Origin: Saccoglossus kowalevskii
Taxonomy: Eukaryota > Hemichordata > Enteropneusta > Harrimaniidae
Assembly (NCBI RefSeq): GCF_000003605.2
Contig: NW_003108083.1
Span: forward strand, 282,386 to 306,756
DNA length: 24,371 bases
Direction of reading: 5' to 3'
This document shows positions 1 to 9,339 of the stretch, one piece after another (position 1 is the first letter of the stretch; each line of letters starts with the position of its first letter). A program made the position numbers and the translations under genes. Below the pieces are notes generated by a model. The model did not search any database. It worked only from the letters and a program-made list of their open reading frames with translations, and was not told the DNA's origin.

Positions 1-53
1 CAAACTATATTCCTGTGTAAGCCCTTTTCATTAGCGTCCTTCATTTTCTATAG

Positions 54-215
54 CTGTACCAAGGTTACTTGGGAACGGAGGCATGAGTGGTAATGGCACT
101 CTACAGTTATTCATCGAATGGCTTGGTGGATGGATTGGTGTAAATGGCTTGGCTTGGAATTTTAATGATGCCAACATCGCATGTAAACACCTAGGATTTC
201 CTGATTCTATTTCGG
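54..215 (+). CDS. SRCR domain, first-half exon (internal exon of SRCR-TSP1-FReD gene)
   Basis: Internal exon encoding the N-terminal half of a scavenger receptor cysteine-rich (SRCR) domain, an extracellular ligand-binding module. A TAG acceptor ends at 53 after a pyrimidine-rich stretch. The reading frame (codons starting at 56) gives VPRLLGNGGMSGNGTLQLF, then a GGWIGVNGLAW stretch, NDANIACKHLGF and SISG, matching the SRCR pattern of a 'VRLVGG...G.VEVF' strand followed by the 'DANVVCRQLGF' motif. The donor is G|GTACGC at 216, so the exon ends in phase 1. An oddity is that the Cys normally found in the 'WGTVCDDGW' motif is absent here, so the usual first disulfide cannot form. The 5' part of the gene lies left of the window. 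The domain assignment rests on motif reading and the clean junction to 994-1137. Confidence 0.82.
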
Positions 216-993
216 GTACGCATTGTTATTATGTCGTATTGTAAATTGACATCCACCCACTCAAAAAAACACCCTTTTTTAAATACTTTGTTGTGCAAGG
301 CGACAGGTCCGGACTTATTTTTTGTATGTGCAAATGGCAAGTGCTAGTGCTGACACATAGTGCATTTTTTTTCCACAGTCATATTCATGATTGGGACTAC
401 ATGACAGGGCTGTGTGGCCATCTCTCTATCAAATGGCAATTTTAATGCGCTATCCTGGCGTCAACCGGGCTCGGCCGAACACAAGCACCTGCGGACTACA
501 ACCAAGGTTCCCCCAGAGTCGTATTCGTTAGTGAATTAATCTCGGCCAGTGGAATTGGCCTTCCCATTGAGTCTGTGGCACACTGACCCAGGGTAGGGGT
601 TTGAACTTAGGTCTACCGGTCATGAGTCTGATGACAACCACTAGGCTACCAGTGACCGGCACACGCTTGAAAAACACCCATAAATTAAATATAAACCTCA
701 ATTAAGAGTTTTCCAAACAAGCTCATTGTACCATTTAGTGTAATTGCTGTCATCAATTTGACGATGTATTGTAATATATCAGTAAATTTATTGTTTATTT
801 TCTTTATTAGTTCTCCTCACGTAATATCGCACCTGATTGTGATTAGTTATTGTATAATTCGACTCTTCATTTATCACCAGTGGGCTTTTGACAATTTACT
901 GATATTCATCAATTAAATTTGTGGATATATATCTTAATCTGTTCTAAAAATATTAAATATGCAGAATCACGTGTGTGCTTTATCTCATTTCAG
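216..993 (+). other. Intron within the SRCR domain
   Basis: Phase-1 intron between the two SRCR exons, from GTACGC at 216 to TTTCAG ending at 993. It carries an antisense tRNA-derived SINE at about 470-656; the rest is AT-rich with nothing else recognised. Joining G at 215 to GG at 994 restores a Gly codon inside the SRCR domain. Confidence 0.75.
470..656 (-). mobile_element. tRNA-derived SINE, copy 1
   Basis: Read on the minus strand, this has both internal RNA polymerase III promoter boxes of a tRNA-like head. Box A is TAGCCTAGTGG (638-648), a perfect match to TRGCNNAGYGG. Box B is AGTTCAAACCC (597-607), close to GGTTCGANNCC, at normal tRNA spacing. Downstream comes a body with GTGCCACAGACTCAATG, CACTGGCCGAG and GGGGAACCTTGGTT. 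The same body and box order recur on the plus strand at 8133-8330, so this is a dispersed family and not a tRNA gene. The element may extend to about 380, but only the part shared with copy 2 is certain. It lies antisense in an intron. Confidence 0.8.
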
Positions 994-1137
994 GGTGGGC
1001 AACTAATGCCATCACCTCCCAGAGTGAAGCTGTCTGTTCAGTGAAGTGTAACGGCACAGAATTGTCTCTAGACCAATGTGGAATCACCTTGACATCTCGC
1101 ATTCATGACGTGTATGCCGGTGTCACATGTCTCAGTC
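994..1137 (+). CDS. SRCR domain, second-half exon
   Basis: Completes the SRCR domain begun at 54-215. Acceptor TTTCAG ends at 993. The frame from 996 reads GWATNAITSQSEAVCSVKC, then NGTELSLDQC and, near the end, YAGVTCLS. This matches the SRCR pattern 'V.C.G.E.SL..C' and the closing 'AGV.C'. The exon ends C|GTAAGT at 1137 in phase 1, a strong donor. Five Cys are seen across the whole domain, against six or eight usually, because the 'CDDGW' Cys is missing and an extra Cys sits in VCSVKC. This phase arrangement, an SRCR module bounded by phase-1 introns, is typical of shuffled extracellular domains. Confidence 0.85.
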
Positions 1138-1319
1138 GTAAGTACATATCCTTCATTTTAAAGAATGTTCTACCACATTTAATGGGAATGCGTTTAATGA
1201 CATATAATACTATCTAAAAAGGTGGTTTATTCACCAATTACGATAAAACAAGAAAGTTGCTTGATTATTTGTTATTCACTGTAGCTTAAATTGAACTACC
1301 ATTGCATTGTTTATTACAG

Positions 1320-1466
1320 AGGATGAATGGGGTTCATGGACCTCTTGGACTCAACATTGTGGCAATGAAAGGCGTACACGACCATGTTTTGGTGGAAATA
1401 ATTGCCCTGGAACATCTGAAGAGTATCGATTAGTTCATCGCTTAGTAAGGAACGAACCTGGTATTG
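1320..1466 (+). CDS. Thrombospondin type-1 (TSP1) module exon
   Basis: Exon after acceptor TTACAG (ends 1319), joined in phase 1 to the SRCR exon (C plus AG makes Gln). The frame from 1322 begins DEWGSWTSWTQHC, followed by GNERRTRPCFGG and NNCPGT, then EEYRLVHRLVRNEPGI. The W-x-x-W pair, the R-rich strand RRTRPC and C-P-G are the TSP1 signature (W..W..C....R.R.C....C.G). The usual WS-x-CS Cys and the last TSP1 Cys are missing, so this is a short or degenerate module with three Cys. The exon ends G|GTATGT at 1466, phase 1. TSP1 modules bind glycans or extracellular partners; here it would link the SRCR domain to the following FReD. Confidence 0.8.
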
Positions 1467-2123
1467 GTATGTACTACTATATTTTTTTAAATAAAATCTT
1501 TAAATACTAACCAGATTGTACATTTCACTTAGTCTCGCGTTTGTTACTTTTGGGAAAAATACTCTAGGTCATGTTTGTATTAAATTAGGATGTATAGTTT
1601 GATAATTCTTACGTGAATCGGTCAAAACCGCTCAGTTTTATTGCCTAATATTGCCCTACTTCTTTAATAATTGTTTTCGTTAATAACAAGTTATTCCAAA
1701 AACAGTAACAGTGAGTAACTCATATGGCCTGTCAATATACTTACTATACTATATATATTCGATCAATTAACATGTAAACAACGCCAATTTCACCTATTCC
1801 CTCCATGTTGCCTAACCACAGTCTGTTTTAATAAAGGAATGCTTGTACAACAAATATGTGATTATGGATGGTATTGACTTAATAGTTGTTAGATATAATA
1901 CCGTGCATGTCCAATAAACTGAATACAAAACACTGAAGACATTGCCACACAATGTATCTGATTGCTTTTGTGAGTTCAAAAAATGAATGCATCACATCAA
2001 CAATGTGTCAATATTCTAAGCTTTATTTATGTTATATTCAGAACAGAAGTTGTCTGTTTACAGTATTCCATGTCTCTATGAATGTTAATGAGCTGTCCAT
2101 TTACTTTCTATTATTCATTGCAG
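1467..2123 (+). other. Intron between TSP1 and FReD exons
   Basis: 657-base AT-rich interval between donor GTATGT (1467) and acceptor CATTGCAG (ending 2123). I searched it by eye for an exon carrying the missing N-terminal FReD part (a Gly-Val-Tyr...Tyr-Cys-Asp-Met type stretch) and found none. Confidence 0.55.
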
Positions 2124-2607
2124 TAATACACGTTTATGGAGATTTTAACAGAAGCTGGGTCGATTATAAAGAAGGATTTGGCAATATCAATGGAGATTAC
2201 TGGATGGGTAACGATGCAATCCATTGTTTGACGTCACAAGCTAGCTATAAAATGAGAATACAGCATTCGCCGAGTATGATTCATTCTGGATTGAAGACGA
2301 AGCCCATAACTACGTCTTGCATTTGGGGAACTATTCAGGAACAGCTGGTAATGCAATGTTTTATAACGATGGTCAAGCATTCACGACAATTGACAGAGAC
2401 AATGATGTGTCGGCAACATATAACTGTGCGAAATTAGGGTTTGGTGGATGGTGGTATACTGTAACATCATTTATTGAATGTACCTGGGCAAATGTAAATG
2501 GGCAACACTCGATGAGCAAGGTATATAATCCGACTGGTTTGATCTGGTATAAGTGGAATAGATATTACACCTTAAAATCTGCCTCCATAAAATTGTACAA
2601 CACATAA
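2124..2607 (+). pseudogene. Fibrinogen-related domain (FReD) terminal exon, frame broken
   Basis: Last exon of the SRCR-TSP1 gene. After acceptor GCAG the phase-1 frame reads VIHVYGDFNRSW, YKEGFGNINGDYWMGND and SYKMRI, the core of a fibrinogen C-terminal domain. From about 2263 the match continues in another frame: AFAEYDSF, then YVLHLGNYSGTAGNAMFYND, DRDNDVSATYNCA, GGWWYTVT and CTWANVNG, ending near YTLKSASIKLYNT with TAA at 2605-2607. At the switch about seven residues usual for FReDs are missing, a net loss of about 3n+1 bases (perhaps 22), with no room for an intron. The roughly 40-residue N-terminal FReD part is also absent. The segment between WWY and the next Cys is a few residues longer than usual. 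FReDs are secreted lectin-like recognition domains; this copy is probably non-functional unless the break is an assembly error. Confidence 0.85.
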
Positions 2608-5047
2608 CACAGTCTTTATGAAAAATAACCGTGTTCTTTTACTTAACTGTTTTTATCCATTTTGATTATTTATTTTTCTTTTATCGGAAAAATACTCATT
2701 CTTATAATCATATATAAACAAGACAGCACATGGTCAAATGTCAGTAAGATAAACACTTTGACCTAGATTTAGATAAGATTACAAACATTTTCCCCCGCAA
2801 TATTCCGTTTGCATTGTGGAATATGGAAAGATTTTCTTTTTTTTTCTTGCCTTTACGTGGTTATTAAATCTTAATTACCATGCCATTCATACCCAGTATT
2901 ACACTTCCCTACCTTAGGCACTCGACAGTATACGTTCCACATAATTTGTTTTGAAATGTTCCTGTCCCTGCCGTTATTTGCCTTAGTGTAACACAGCTAA
3001 ATTTGTTCTCATTTCGTAGTACATAAACTGAAACCCGATTCGCTTGTCGTGAAAATGTTTGGAATGTTGTTGCATCTCTCATCGTGACTTGTATCGAATG
3101 CGTAGACATAGTTTGCCGCATGTTTATAAACTACAGAACCACGAAATAAATTCAGTAAATTTTCGGCTTACACAGCTCGTAATAACTAATTTATGTGTTT
3201 TCAACTCCCAGCTTTGTAGGAGGAGATACATTTGGCGCGAAGCTATTCAAAAATCAGTTTTTTGGGCCGGATATTCTTTCATATTTTACCACCAAACTAG
3301 AGTGAAGTTGTTACCTGCCTGCCTGCCAAGTTTTAACGAAATCGGCCCAGCCCAAAAGAGTCACAAAAACATTAATACGTGAAGACACAGAAAACTAAAT
3401 ATTTGACAGGCACACATTTTGCAGGTTTCATCAATTCGTCAAAGACCGCTCTATCTTGGCAAAATTCATGAGAAAAAATCAACTCATACTTATTTTGGTG
3501 GTGCTCACTCTGACCAAAAACAGAATGATATTATATTATGTAGATTTTCTTGTTAAAAGGTTGCTCTAATAAAAGCTCTAATTTGCATTTATGGCGCTAT
3601 CTCTATGCATGCTTGTTTTTGAAAAGATGTCGAAATGATAATGTCCTTATCATATATTTCGTCTGATATTCCACCAAAGGTATAGTATGCATACCGTTGA
3701 ATTCATTGACACACAAAATTCGAAATAGTTACGTCATCCCTAAAAAGTACGGTACATTTGACGACAATGAGCAATACATTTTATAGGAGTATGCATGGGC
3801 CACTATTATTTATTAGATAATAATGGTTAGTAACCATGTTTCTATTTCGTGGATCATAACCAATGTTAATTACATAATAACCATTTGAATAATCAAAAGT
3901 ACAGTAGACGTGGACTAGTTTCGAGTAATGTAACGCGTTTTGCACCACAATTTTGACACATAGTTCATATGCCCATAAAAAATAAATATGTATATTTATA
4001 ATATTTAATTGAGGGACGAAACCACGCGATACTGCGGTGCATTTTTTGTGGAATTATCAAGTATTTAGTGTATTAATGTTTATGAGTTAAGGTAGAATAG
4101 TTTATAATTATAAAGCCACTCTCTGTCATTTAAACCACAGATATAAGTTATCACAGTTAACAGAATTTACGTAAATTAAATTTGACGGTATGTCCCGTCG
4201 ACGACTTTATACACCTTACATATGAACACTTAACATTTTTGAATGAAACGATTTTATCGTCAAATACCTTCATTAGCAATGCCAGTGTTCTTTATATTCT
4301 AGCCAAACGTTGTAAGTGAATTTCAATGTAATTCGTCGTAAATAACCTTACTTTAGATTATTTGTGCTATTTATACAAACAAACATATTGATTACCCGAT
4401 ACAACTTGGGTGAACACCTTTCATAACACATGTAGGAAAAACACGTGATATTTTTAAGGGACCGAAATGTTAAATGCATTTCACTGGCAGAGCGTCGATA
4501 TAATATGATATACAATGTACTAGTATGATACCCTAGAAACATGTATAGGTAATAGTTTTAGCCTCTTTGTATCATTGTGAGATTTGTGATTACACTTGTT
4601 ACAGTACATTACGTTGTTCATTCCACGTCTTGTCAATATATGTATCATTTCAGTTTGTAATTATTATTCGTTCGTGTACACGGTGAGTTTCATATATCTA
4701 TATGATAATGTTGATCACTTTCCAAAATGCAAAAACACACGAAAAATAATTTGCCGAACTTTATCAAATACATGCACACAAAACAAATATTTCAGTGTTT
4801 GTGGAACACCACGCAATGTACTATGGGTCTTGATTCCCAGGAAAATAGGGAAATAACAATACATATTTAAACTCTCAAGATGACTTATATTGTACATAAC
4901 TTAGCACAAAGGAGAATGAGGTATATCCTAATGTTACCATAGCGACGTTCGGTTCGCACGCCGTTGCACTATTGTTCAGAATTAACAACTTGCATGTTGA
5001 TGGTAGAGATTATTAACATATGTTTCAGGAATTTGATAAATAGATTG
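2608..5047. other. AT-rich spacer without a recognised gene
   Basis: About 2.4 kb following the FReD stop codon. No protein domain, RNA gene or convincing repeat was recognised. An ATTAAA at 2863-2868 could serve as a weak poly(A) signal for the preceding gene, as no AATAAA follows closely. A minus-strand open frame at 2909-3121 has three Cys near its end (CVTLRQ, LCGTYTVEC) and a GTAGGG donor-like site, but matches no family I know. Short reading frames near 4348-4897 look random. Confidence 0.5.
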
Positions 5048-5114
5048 TTTACTTATTGTATTTAGTAGTGGCGACTTTGCTAGGCTTTAACCGTGAGACA
5101 CATCTCTGGTAACC

Positions 5115-5425
5115 ACGTGATTATGCCAACGTCTGCAGCGATTGGCTGATCGCATGTTTACTCTGCCGCGCCTTAGAGACTTGACTTTTCAGTTTGTAAC
5201 GTTTTTGTAAGAGGATAACGAGAGAAGTAGACAGCGAGGGTTTACCTCAGATGATTGTTTGGAAGAATAAAGCTCGACTATCTGTAATGAAATAATGTGT
5301 TTTCATTTGAGAGCAATCTGGTATCTCTACGTATAAGTGTTATCAGCTGAGTGAGTGAAGTCCCCCGAACACAAACTCTGTGTTCAGAACACTAAACTGG
5401 CAAATGAAACAAGTTTCAATATTGA
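5115..5425 (+). repeat. LTR-like dispersed repeat, copy A
   Basis: About 310 bp related to 9340-9671 in the same orientation. Shared blocks include ACGTGAT, GCCAACG, AGCGATTGGCTG, TCGCATG, TTACTCTGCC, CGCCTTAGAGA, TACCTC, GAATAAAGCT, ATCTGGTA and CTCTACGT. The order of an inverted CCAAT box (5141-5145), then AATAAA (5266-5271), then a conserved tail resembles U3-R-U5 of a long terminal repeat. By eye the two copies are roughly 70-80% identical in the aligned blocks, so it is an old fossil. Exact ends and any target duplication were not found. The 5' end could lie as far upstream as about 5048. No matching internal retroelement region lies between the copies, so each would be a solo LTR. A SINE- or MITE-like element is an alternative. 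Confidence 0.6.
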
Positions 5426-6207
5426 GGTTGTCGAACTGAAAGAAGTATTTACTCGAACCGGTAATTCTACTGTCGTTTTGTCGAAACCTATATCTTATAG
5501 AACAAAGTCTACGTTGTTGTTTCTTTCATAAGCTTTTTTACTTGAAAATCCTATACCTATTAATACGCAACATCTGGTCCCAGCTGTTATTTTTGAGTAG
5601 CCCTTCCTTAACACTTATATGTGAGAGCAGATACTGGTGAATTTCTAGCGGATATTTCATTTGATTCAATATCTGTTGCTTGACGATTGTTTGTTGTATT
5701 ATATTTACAACTGATCAATACTTTGTACCGGCATTAAAATATATTCTAAATTCTATTTTATTGAAGTGTAAATTTTTGGTGACTTTCTTTACAACATCAA
5801 ATGACGCAGGTTATCGCTCTGGCAATGCAAGAATATGTGGACAATCAATAAAATACTATTTTTGTAAAATTAATTACTATATGTAATGAACCATATTGTC
5901 ATTACAAAATATAATTAAATAAGAAAATGCAACGTTGACGATTGTGGTGACACGACGTAAGTGTTACCATGGAAGTACGTGCAATATGTAATAATTAGTT
6001 TTACAGCAGCAGTTTTAAAATATATATTGTTCAGTAATATAGTCCACTAGATTTAATTAATTTTTATCAATGACATAGTCACCGTTGAAAATTTGGTGAG
6101 TGTGTTGAATATGAACAAAGCAAGTTGGATATCGGCATGCTAACTATAAATGTTTTGTAAACGTCAGTCTACTTTGTTCAATTAAAGAGCATATACTCTA
6201 TACTCAC
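5426..6207. other. Spacer, nothing recognised
   Basis: AT-rich interval between the LTR-like repeat and a possible minus-strand exon. A 68-residue open frame at 5680-5886 shows no recognisable motif and is probably chance. Confidence 0.5.
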
Positions 6208-6406
6208 TAGTAATGGTTTATATAATCCTTCCTTTGATTTAACTGTCACGTAGGCGCAAGTATGTAACTTTATTGCGTCTACAACGGTCACTGGATCGTC
6301 TAGGAAAGTGTCTGGAGATGTTGCAAAGTCCCTCGGTAATTGCCTGAAGGATGAGGGAGTTAGGTTATGCAAATATCGTGCGCCCGCTGTAGAGCCTCGC
6401 TTGTTT
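6208..6406 (-). CDS. Possible isolated exon, unknown protein
   Basis: On the minus strand an open frame covers 6178-6471. Within it a stretch bounded by an AATAATAG acceptor-like site (exon from 6406) and a strong GTGAGT donor (6207-6202) encodes a globular-looking segment with FRQLPRDFATSPDTFLDD, then PVTVVDAIKLHTCAYVTV and KEGLYKPLL. Composition is more protein-like than in the neighbouring chance frames. I do not recognise the family, and no partner exon is seen nearby on that strand. Chance remains quite possible. Confidence 0.15.
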
Positions 6407-6734
6407 CTATTATTTACATCAAACACACAGTAAATGACGTTCGTGGTAAGACAATTCTTTGAAAATGACACAAGAAGTATATTAACTGAATAAAGACAAA
6501 TTCACAATTAAATTGGCCATTATGAAACTTGATTAAGGCTAAAACAACAGCAGAGGAAATTACCCACAACTTGAAGTCAATTTAAAGAAATTTTCTGTAA
6601 CAATGCAAGTAAGATTTGAACAAAAAATCCAATATTCACGTAACTATGGACACTAGCTAGTATTGTTGAATGCAAGGATGTATGCATTCATTGATATGGT
6701 ACTTCTGATGGTTCTGCCAATACACACTCAACGA

Positions 6735-7560
6735 CAAATAAAATGCAGCAATTTTGTTGGATCTAACTCTAAACCTGAACAAAACAATCATTGTTTTTAG
6801 CAGGGGTAGTTATCTTAGCAAAGTGAAAAATGGTTTCATCGCGAGCATGAAATTAAGGTTGTCCCTCAGAAAAGGTATCTTGGTGTGTTATTTTTATCCA
6901 GACTTAGTTGGAATTCGACTGAATTAAACCAATCAGCACAGAGTAAAAAAGCGATGTTTTAACTTAAAACATTGATTCGAAAACTTGTGTCATTCTTATT
7001 ATATGGTAGTGAAATCTGGAATTATGAGAACGCTCCTCAAATTGAACAAGTTCAGAATCCATTTTGTAAATTTCTACTCGCGTCTAAGTAATAACTCAAT
7101 CGATTTATCAGCTGTTGACGAATGTGGTCAATTACCTCTCTATGTTATTTACTTTAAAAGATGCATTAGTTACTGGCCGAGATTATTACATAACATACAT
7201 AAATATTATTTAATGTTAAAAAAATATCCGACCAACTTGTTATGACGACGGTAAATTGGGCGTTTAATGTAAAAATGTTGTTTTTTTCGCTTTGGACTCG
7301 GCCATGCATGGCTGAACCAAGGTGTGGGTCAAAAAGGGTGTTTTAAAAGCGGTACCTTAATATCTTAATTCAAAGGATAGATTTTATATATAGATCTTCT
7401 TGTGTGAATTGTATCTAACATAAATAATGTACGACTCCACGTCATGGAAGCGGCTAAATTAAGATCGAGACCCAAACCACTTTACATGGATTTTCCAAAA
7501 ATGTCTTCCGGTATATAGGCGAAATACAATACCCCGGGTCACCTAGAAACATTATATACA
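6735..7560 (+). mobile_element. LINE relic: 3' end of a non-LTR reverse transcriptase
   Basis: Degenerate C-terminal (thumb and beyond) part of a non-LTR retrotransposon reverse transcriptase. Around 6770 the frame gives LNLNKTIIVFSRGSYLSK. From about 6816 another frame gives EKWFHREHEIKVVPQ, KRYLGVLFLSRLSWN and, after one TAA near 6958, FLLYGSEIWNYENAPQIEQV with FCKFLL. From about 7085 a third frame gives DECGQLPLYVIYFKRCISYW and LHNIHKYYLMLKKYP, then VNWAFNVK and homology-like traces to about 7560. KTKI-type, RYLG and LLYGSEIWG-type motifs are characteristic of LINE RTs of the Jockey/CR1/I type. The 5' part with the catalytic FADD box is absent, consistent with 5' truncation. Several frame changes and stops make it dead. 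Confidence 0.85.
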
Positions 7561-8132
7561 CGTTCTATATGTTGGTATACGCTGATTTCTTCTGGAAATG
7601 GAAACATTTTACCAACAGACAATAATGATATGAATGTGTTCGGCAATTTAGTTAGTTACTCTGTTGAGCCTGTGGTGTTGCGTCAGCTGAGAGTCAGTGA
7701 AGGTATGTATACTTTGTGTTTAGGGAAAAAACGAAATACTTGTTTCGACCATCCATTAAACTTTATATTGAAACAAGTTTGTTGCTGCAAAACAATGTAT
7801 TAGTAGTTTTTCCACGTTTACATTAACTTTGGTGGTTATTACCCGGGGTAATTGGCCGAATAAAAATTTACTCCCAATCCCAATGCAGCTTATTAGTCTA
7901 TGGCCGGTGTAAGTGACGTACAGGTCGATACAAAACATCAGAGAATAATCCGTTTTCCGACTGTTTAGATATCGCAAAAATCGATCAGAGTATCCCGAGT
8001 TTAAATTTTTAATATAGATTTAAACTTAAAATAAAATCTATAACGGTTGATGGAAATCGGCAAATGGAATTGTAATAACTAGATGATTTATTATATACCG
8101 GTAGAACTAAGTACAGAAATATATTATACATA
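7561..8132. other. Spacer, nothing firm recognised
   Basis: Interval between the LINE relic and the second SINE. It may include the untranslated 3' tail of the LINE. A minus-strand frame at 7756-7977 shows no known motif. Confidence 0.45.
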
Positions 8133-8330
8133 AACATGGTATCATAGTGGTTGTTGCATCAGACTCATGATCGGTATACCCAAATTCAAATCTTTCCTTA
8201 CGTTGATACCTACACACAGGGTGAGTGTGCCACAGACTCAATGTGAAGGCAAATTTCACTGGCCGAGAATCATTCACTATCAAATGCGACTTTTCGGGGA
8301 ACCCTGGTTAATAAACCACGCCTTCAGTTG
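8133..8330 (+). mobile_element. tRNA-derived SINE, copy 2
   Basis: Same family as the antisense copy at 470-656, here on the plus strand. Box A is TATCATAGTGG at 8140-8150 and box B AATTCAAATC at 8183-8192, both more decayed than in copy 1. The shared body follows: GTGTGCCACAGACTCAATG, CACTGGCCGAG, ATTCACTA, GGGGAACCCTGGTT. Similarity fades after about 8325. Lies between the LINE relic and the polycystin fragment. Head, box spacing and body order agree in the two copies. Confidence 0.8.
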
Positions 8331-8493
8331 AAGCATAATCTACATCATAAACGATAATTGTTTGTAACAATTTTTATCTTTATTTTCTATGTTTGTATGT
8401 GAAACGCAATCTGATTTGCGTGGAATAACGAAATGTTATGAATAGCGGCATACAATACTTCTTGGACTGCCTTTACTGGTATGACCAATGTGA

Positions 8494-9054
8494 CGTCACA
8501 ATCTCCGTGGATACATAGTAGTGTCCTTGGTTTACCCAATTAACGGTGTCCCATTTGTTAGTTCAGGGGGTACCGCATACAATGATGGTGGATATATCGC
8601 TACTCTCGGTAGATCGGAACCAGAGGCCAATCAGTTGTGTTCTTCGTTGAATGGTAACGATTGTATTGACCGGCAGACTAGGGCAGTATGTTTAGAGTTT
8701 GTTCTGTATAACGGCAATAGAGACATTTTCAATCTGGTGACGTACTTGACAGAATTTCAAAAGCGTTGTATTGAAGAACTGACGTGTTGACTCGGTTCAG
8801 TTTTTAAGTGTGCACGGTTTCACATTCGAGATACTAATTAACGTAGCACTTCGCGTTGTATTCGTATTACTGGTTGCATATTAGTTTGTGTACCTAGGTA
8901 AAATGTATGTACCGTCAAAAACTGGAATTCTTTTTAAGTTTTTGGAACTGTTGGTATCTGACTATAACGTTGCTTTCAGTTACTGAAGTAGGGTTATACT
9001 TTCTGAGATTAAATCTCAAATACATGGCGCTGGAAGAAATACGAACACGACAAT
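8494..9054 (+). pseudogene. Polycystin-1-like channel fragment (PKD1L-type), broken
   Basis: Fragment of the polycystin membrane channel region. Frame one (8494-8790) gives AYNDGGYIATLGRSEPEA, then CIDRQTRAVCLEF and LYNGNRDIFNLVTYLTEF, matching the polycystin 'YSGGGYV.LG', 'WIDR.TRAVFVEF.LYNANVNLF..V..L.EFP' signature at the end of the polycystin (TOP) domain. It continues without an intron in a second frame (8786-8906: FLSVHGFTFEILINVALRVV, FVLLVAY), a hydrophobic segment like S2, interrupted by TAG at 8882-8884. A third frame (from 8898) gives KLEFFLSFWNCWYLTITLLS, VTEVGLYFLRL, corresponding to the 'YFKSFWN' motif and the next membrane helix. A GTGAGT donor-like site follows at 9055 (phase 1). 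Two frame changes plus one stop mean it cannot encode a channel. Whether it is a retrocopy or a degraded genomic copy is unclear. Confidence 0.8.
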
Positions 9055-9339
9055 GTGAGTTTTTATTCGTCAACACATTTTATAATGGCATACCGACATG
9101 TTGCTCAGCGAAACACAAATTTGTATGTTTTTTTTAGCCCACTTTCGAGATAAACGGCGCTGACGGCGCCATCCTATCAAGTGACCAAAATGTTCTCACG
9201 GTGGGGCCATATTGAAGTCAGCCACGCCTGTGTGTGTACTTACGTTACGACCTCGTCAATCTATCCAACGTACAGTACTCATTTCGCTCAACCTCTCACC
9301 CGCTTCTGCTTTCCAATTGCTTTTTTTCGCTCGCTTATA

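Noticed and set aside
597-648. A tRNA gene on the minus strand
   Set aside because: Box A and B are present, but the flanking body recurs at 8133-8330 and no clean acceptor stem is seen; it is a SINE head.
2909-3121. Minus-strand 70-residue frame with three Cys and a GTAGGG donor-like site
   Set aside because: Suggestive but matches no domain I know; the evidence is too thin for a gene call.
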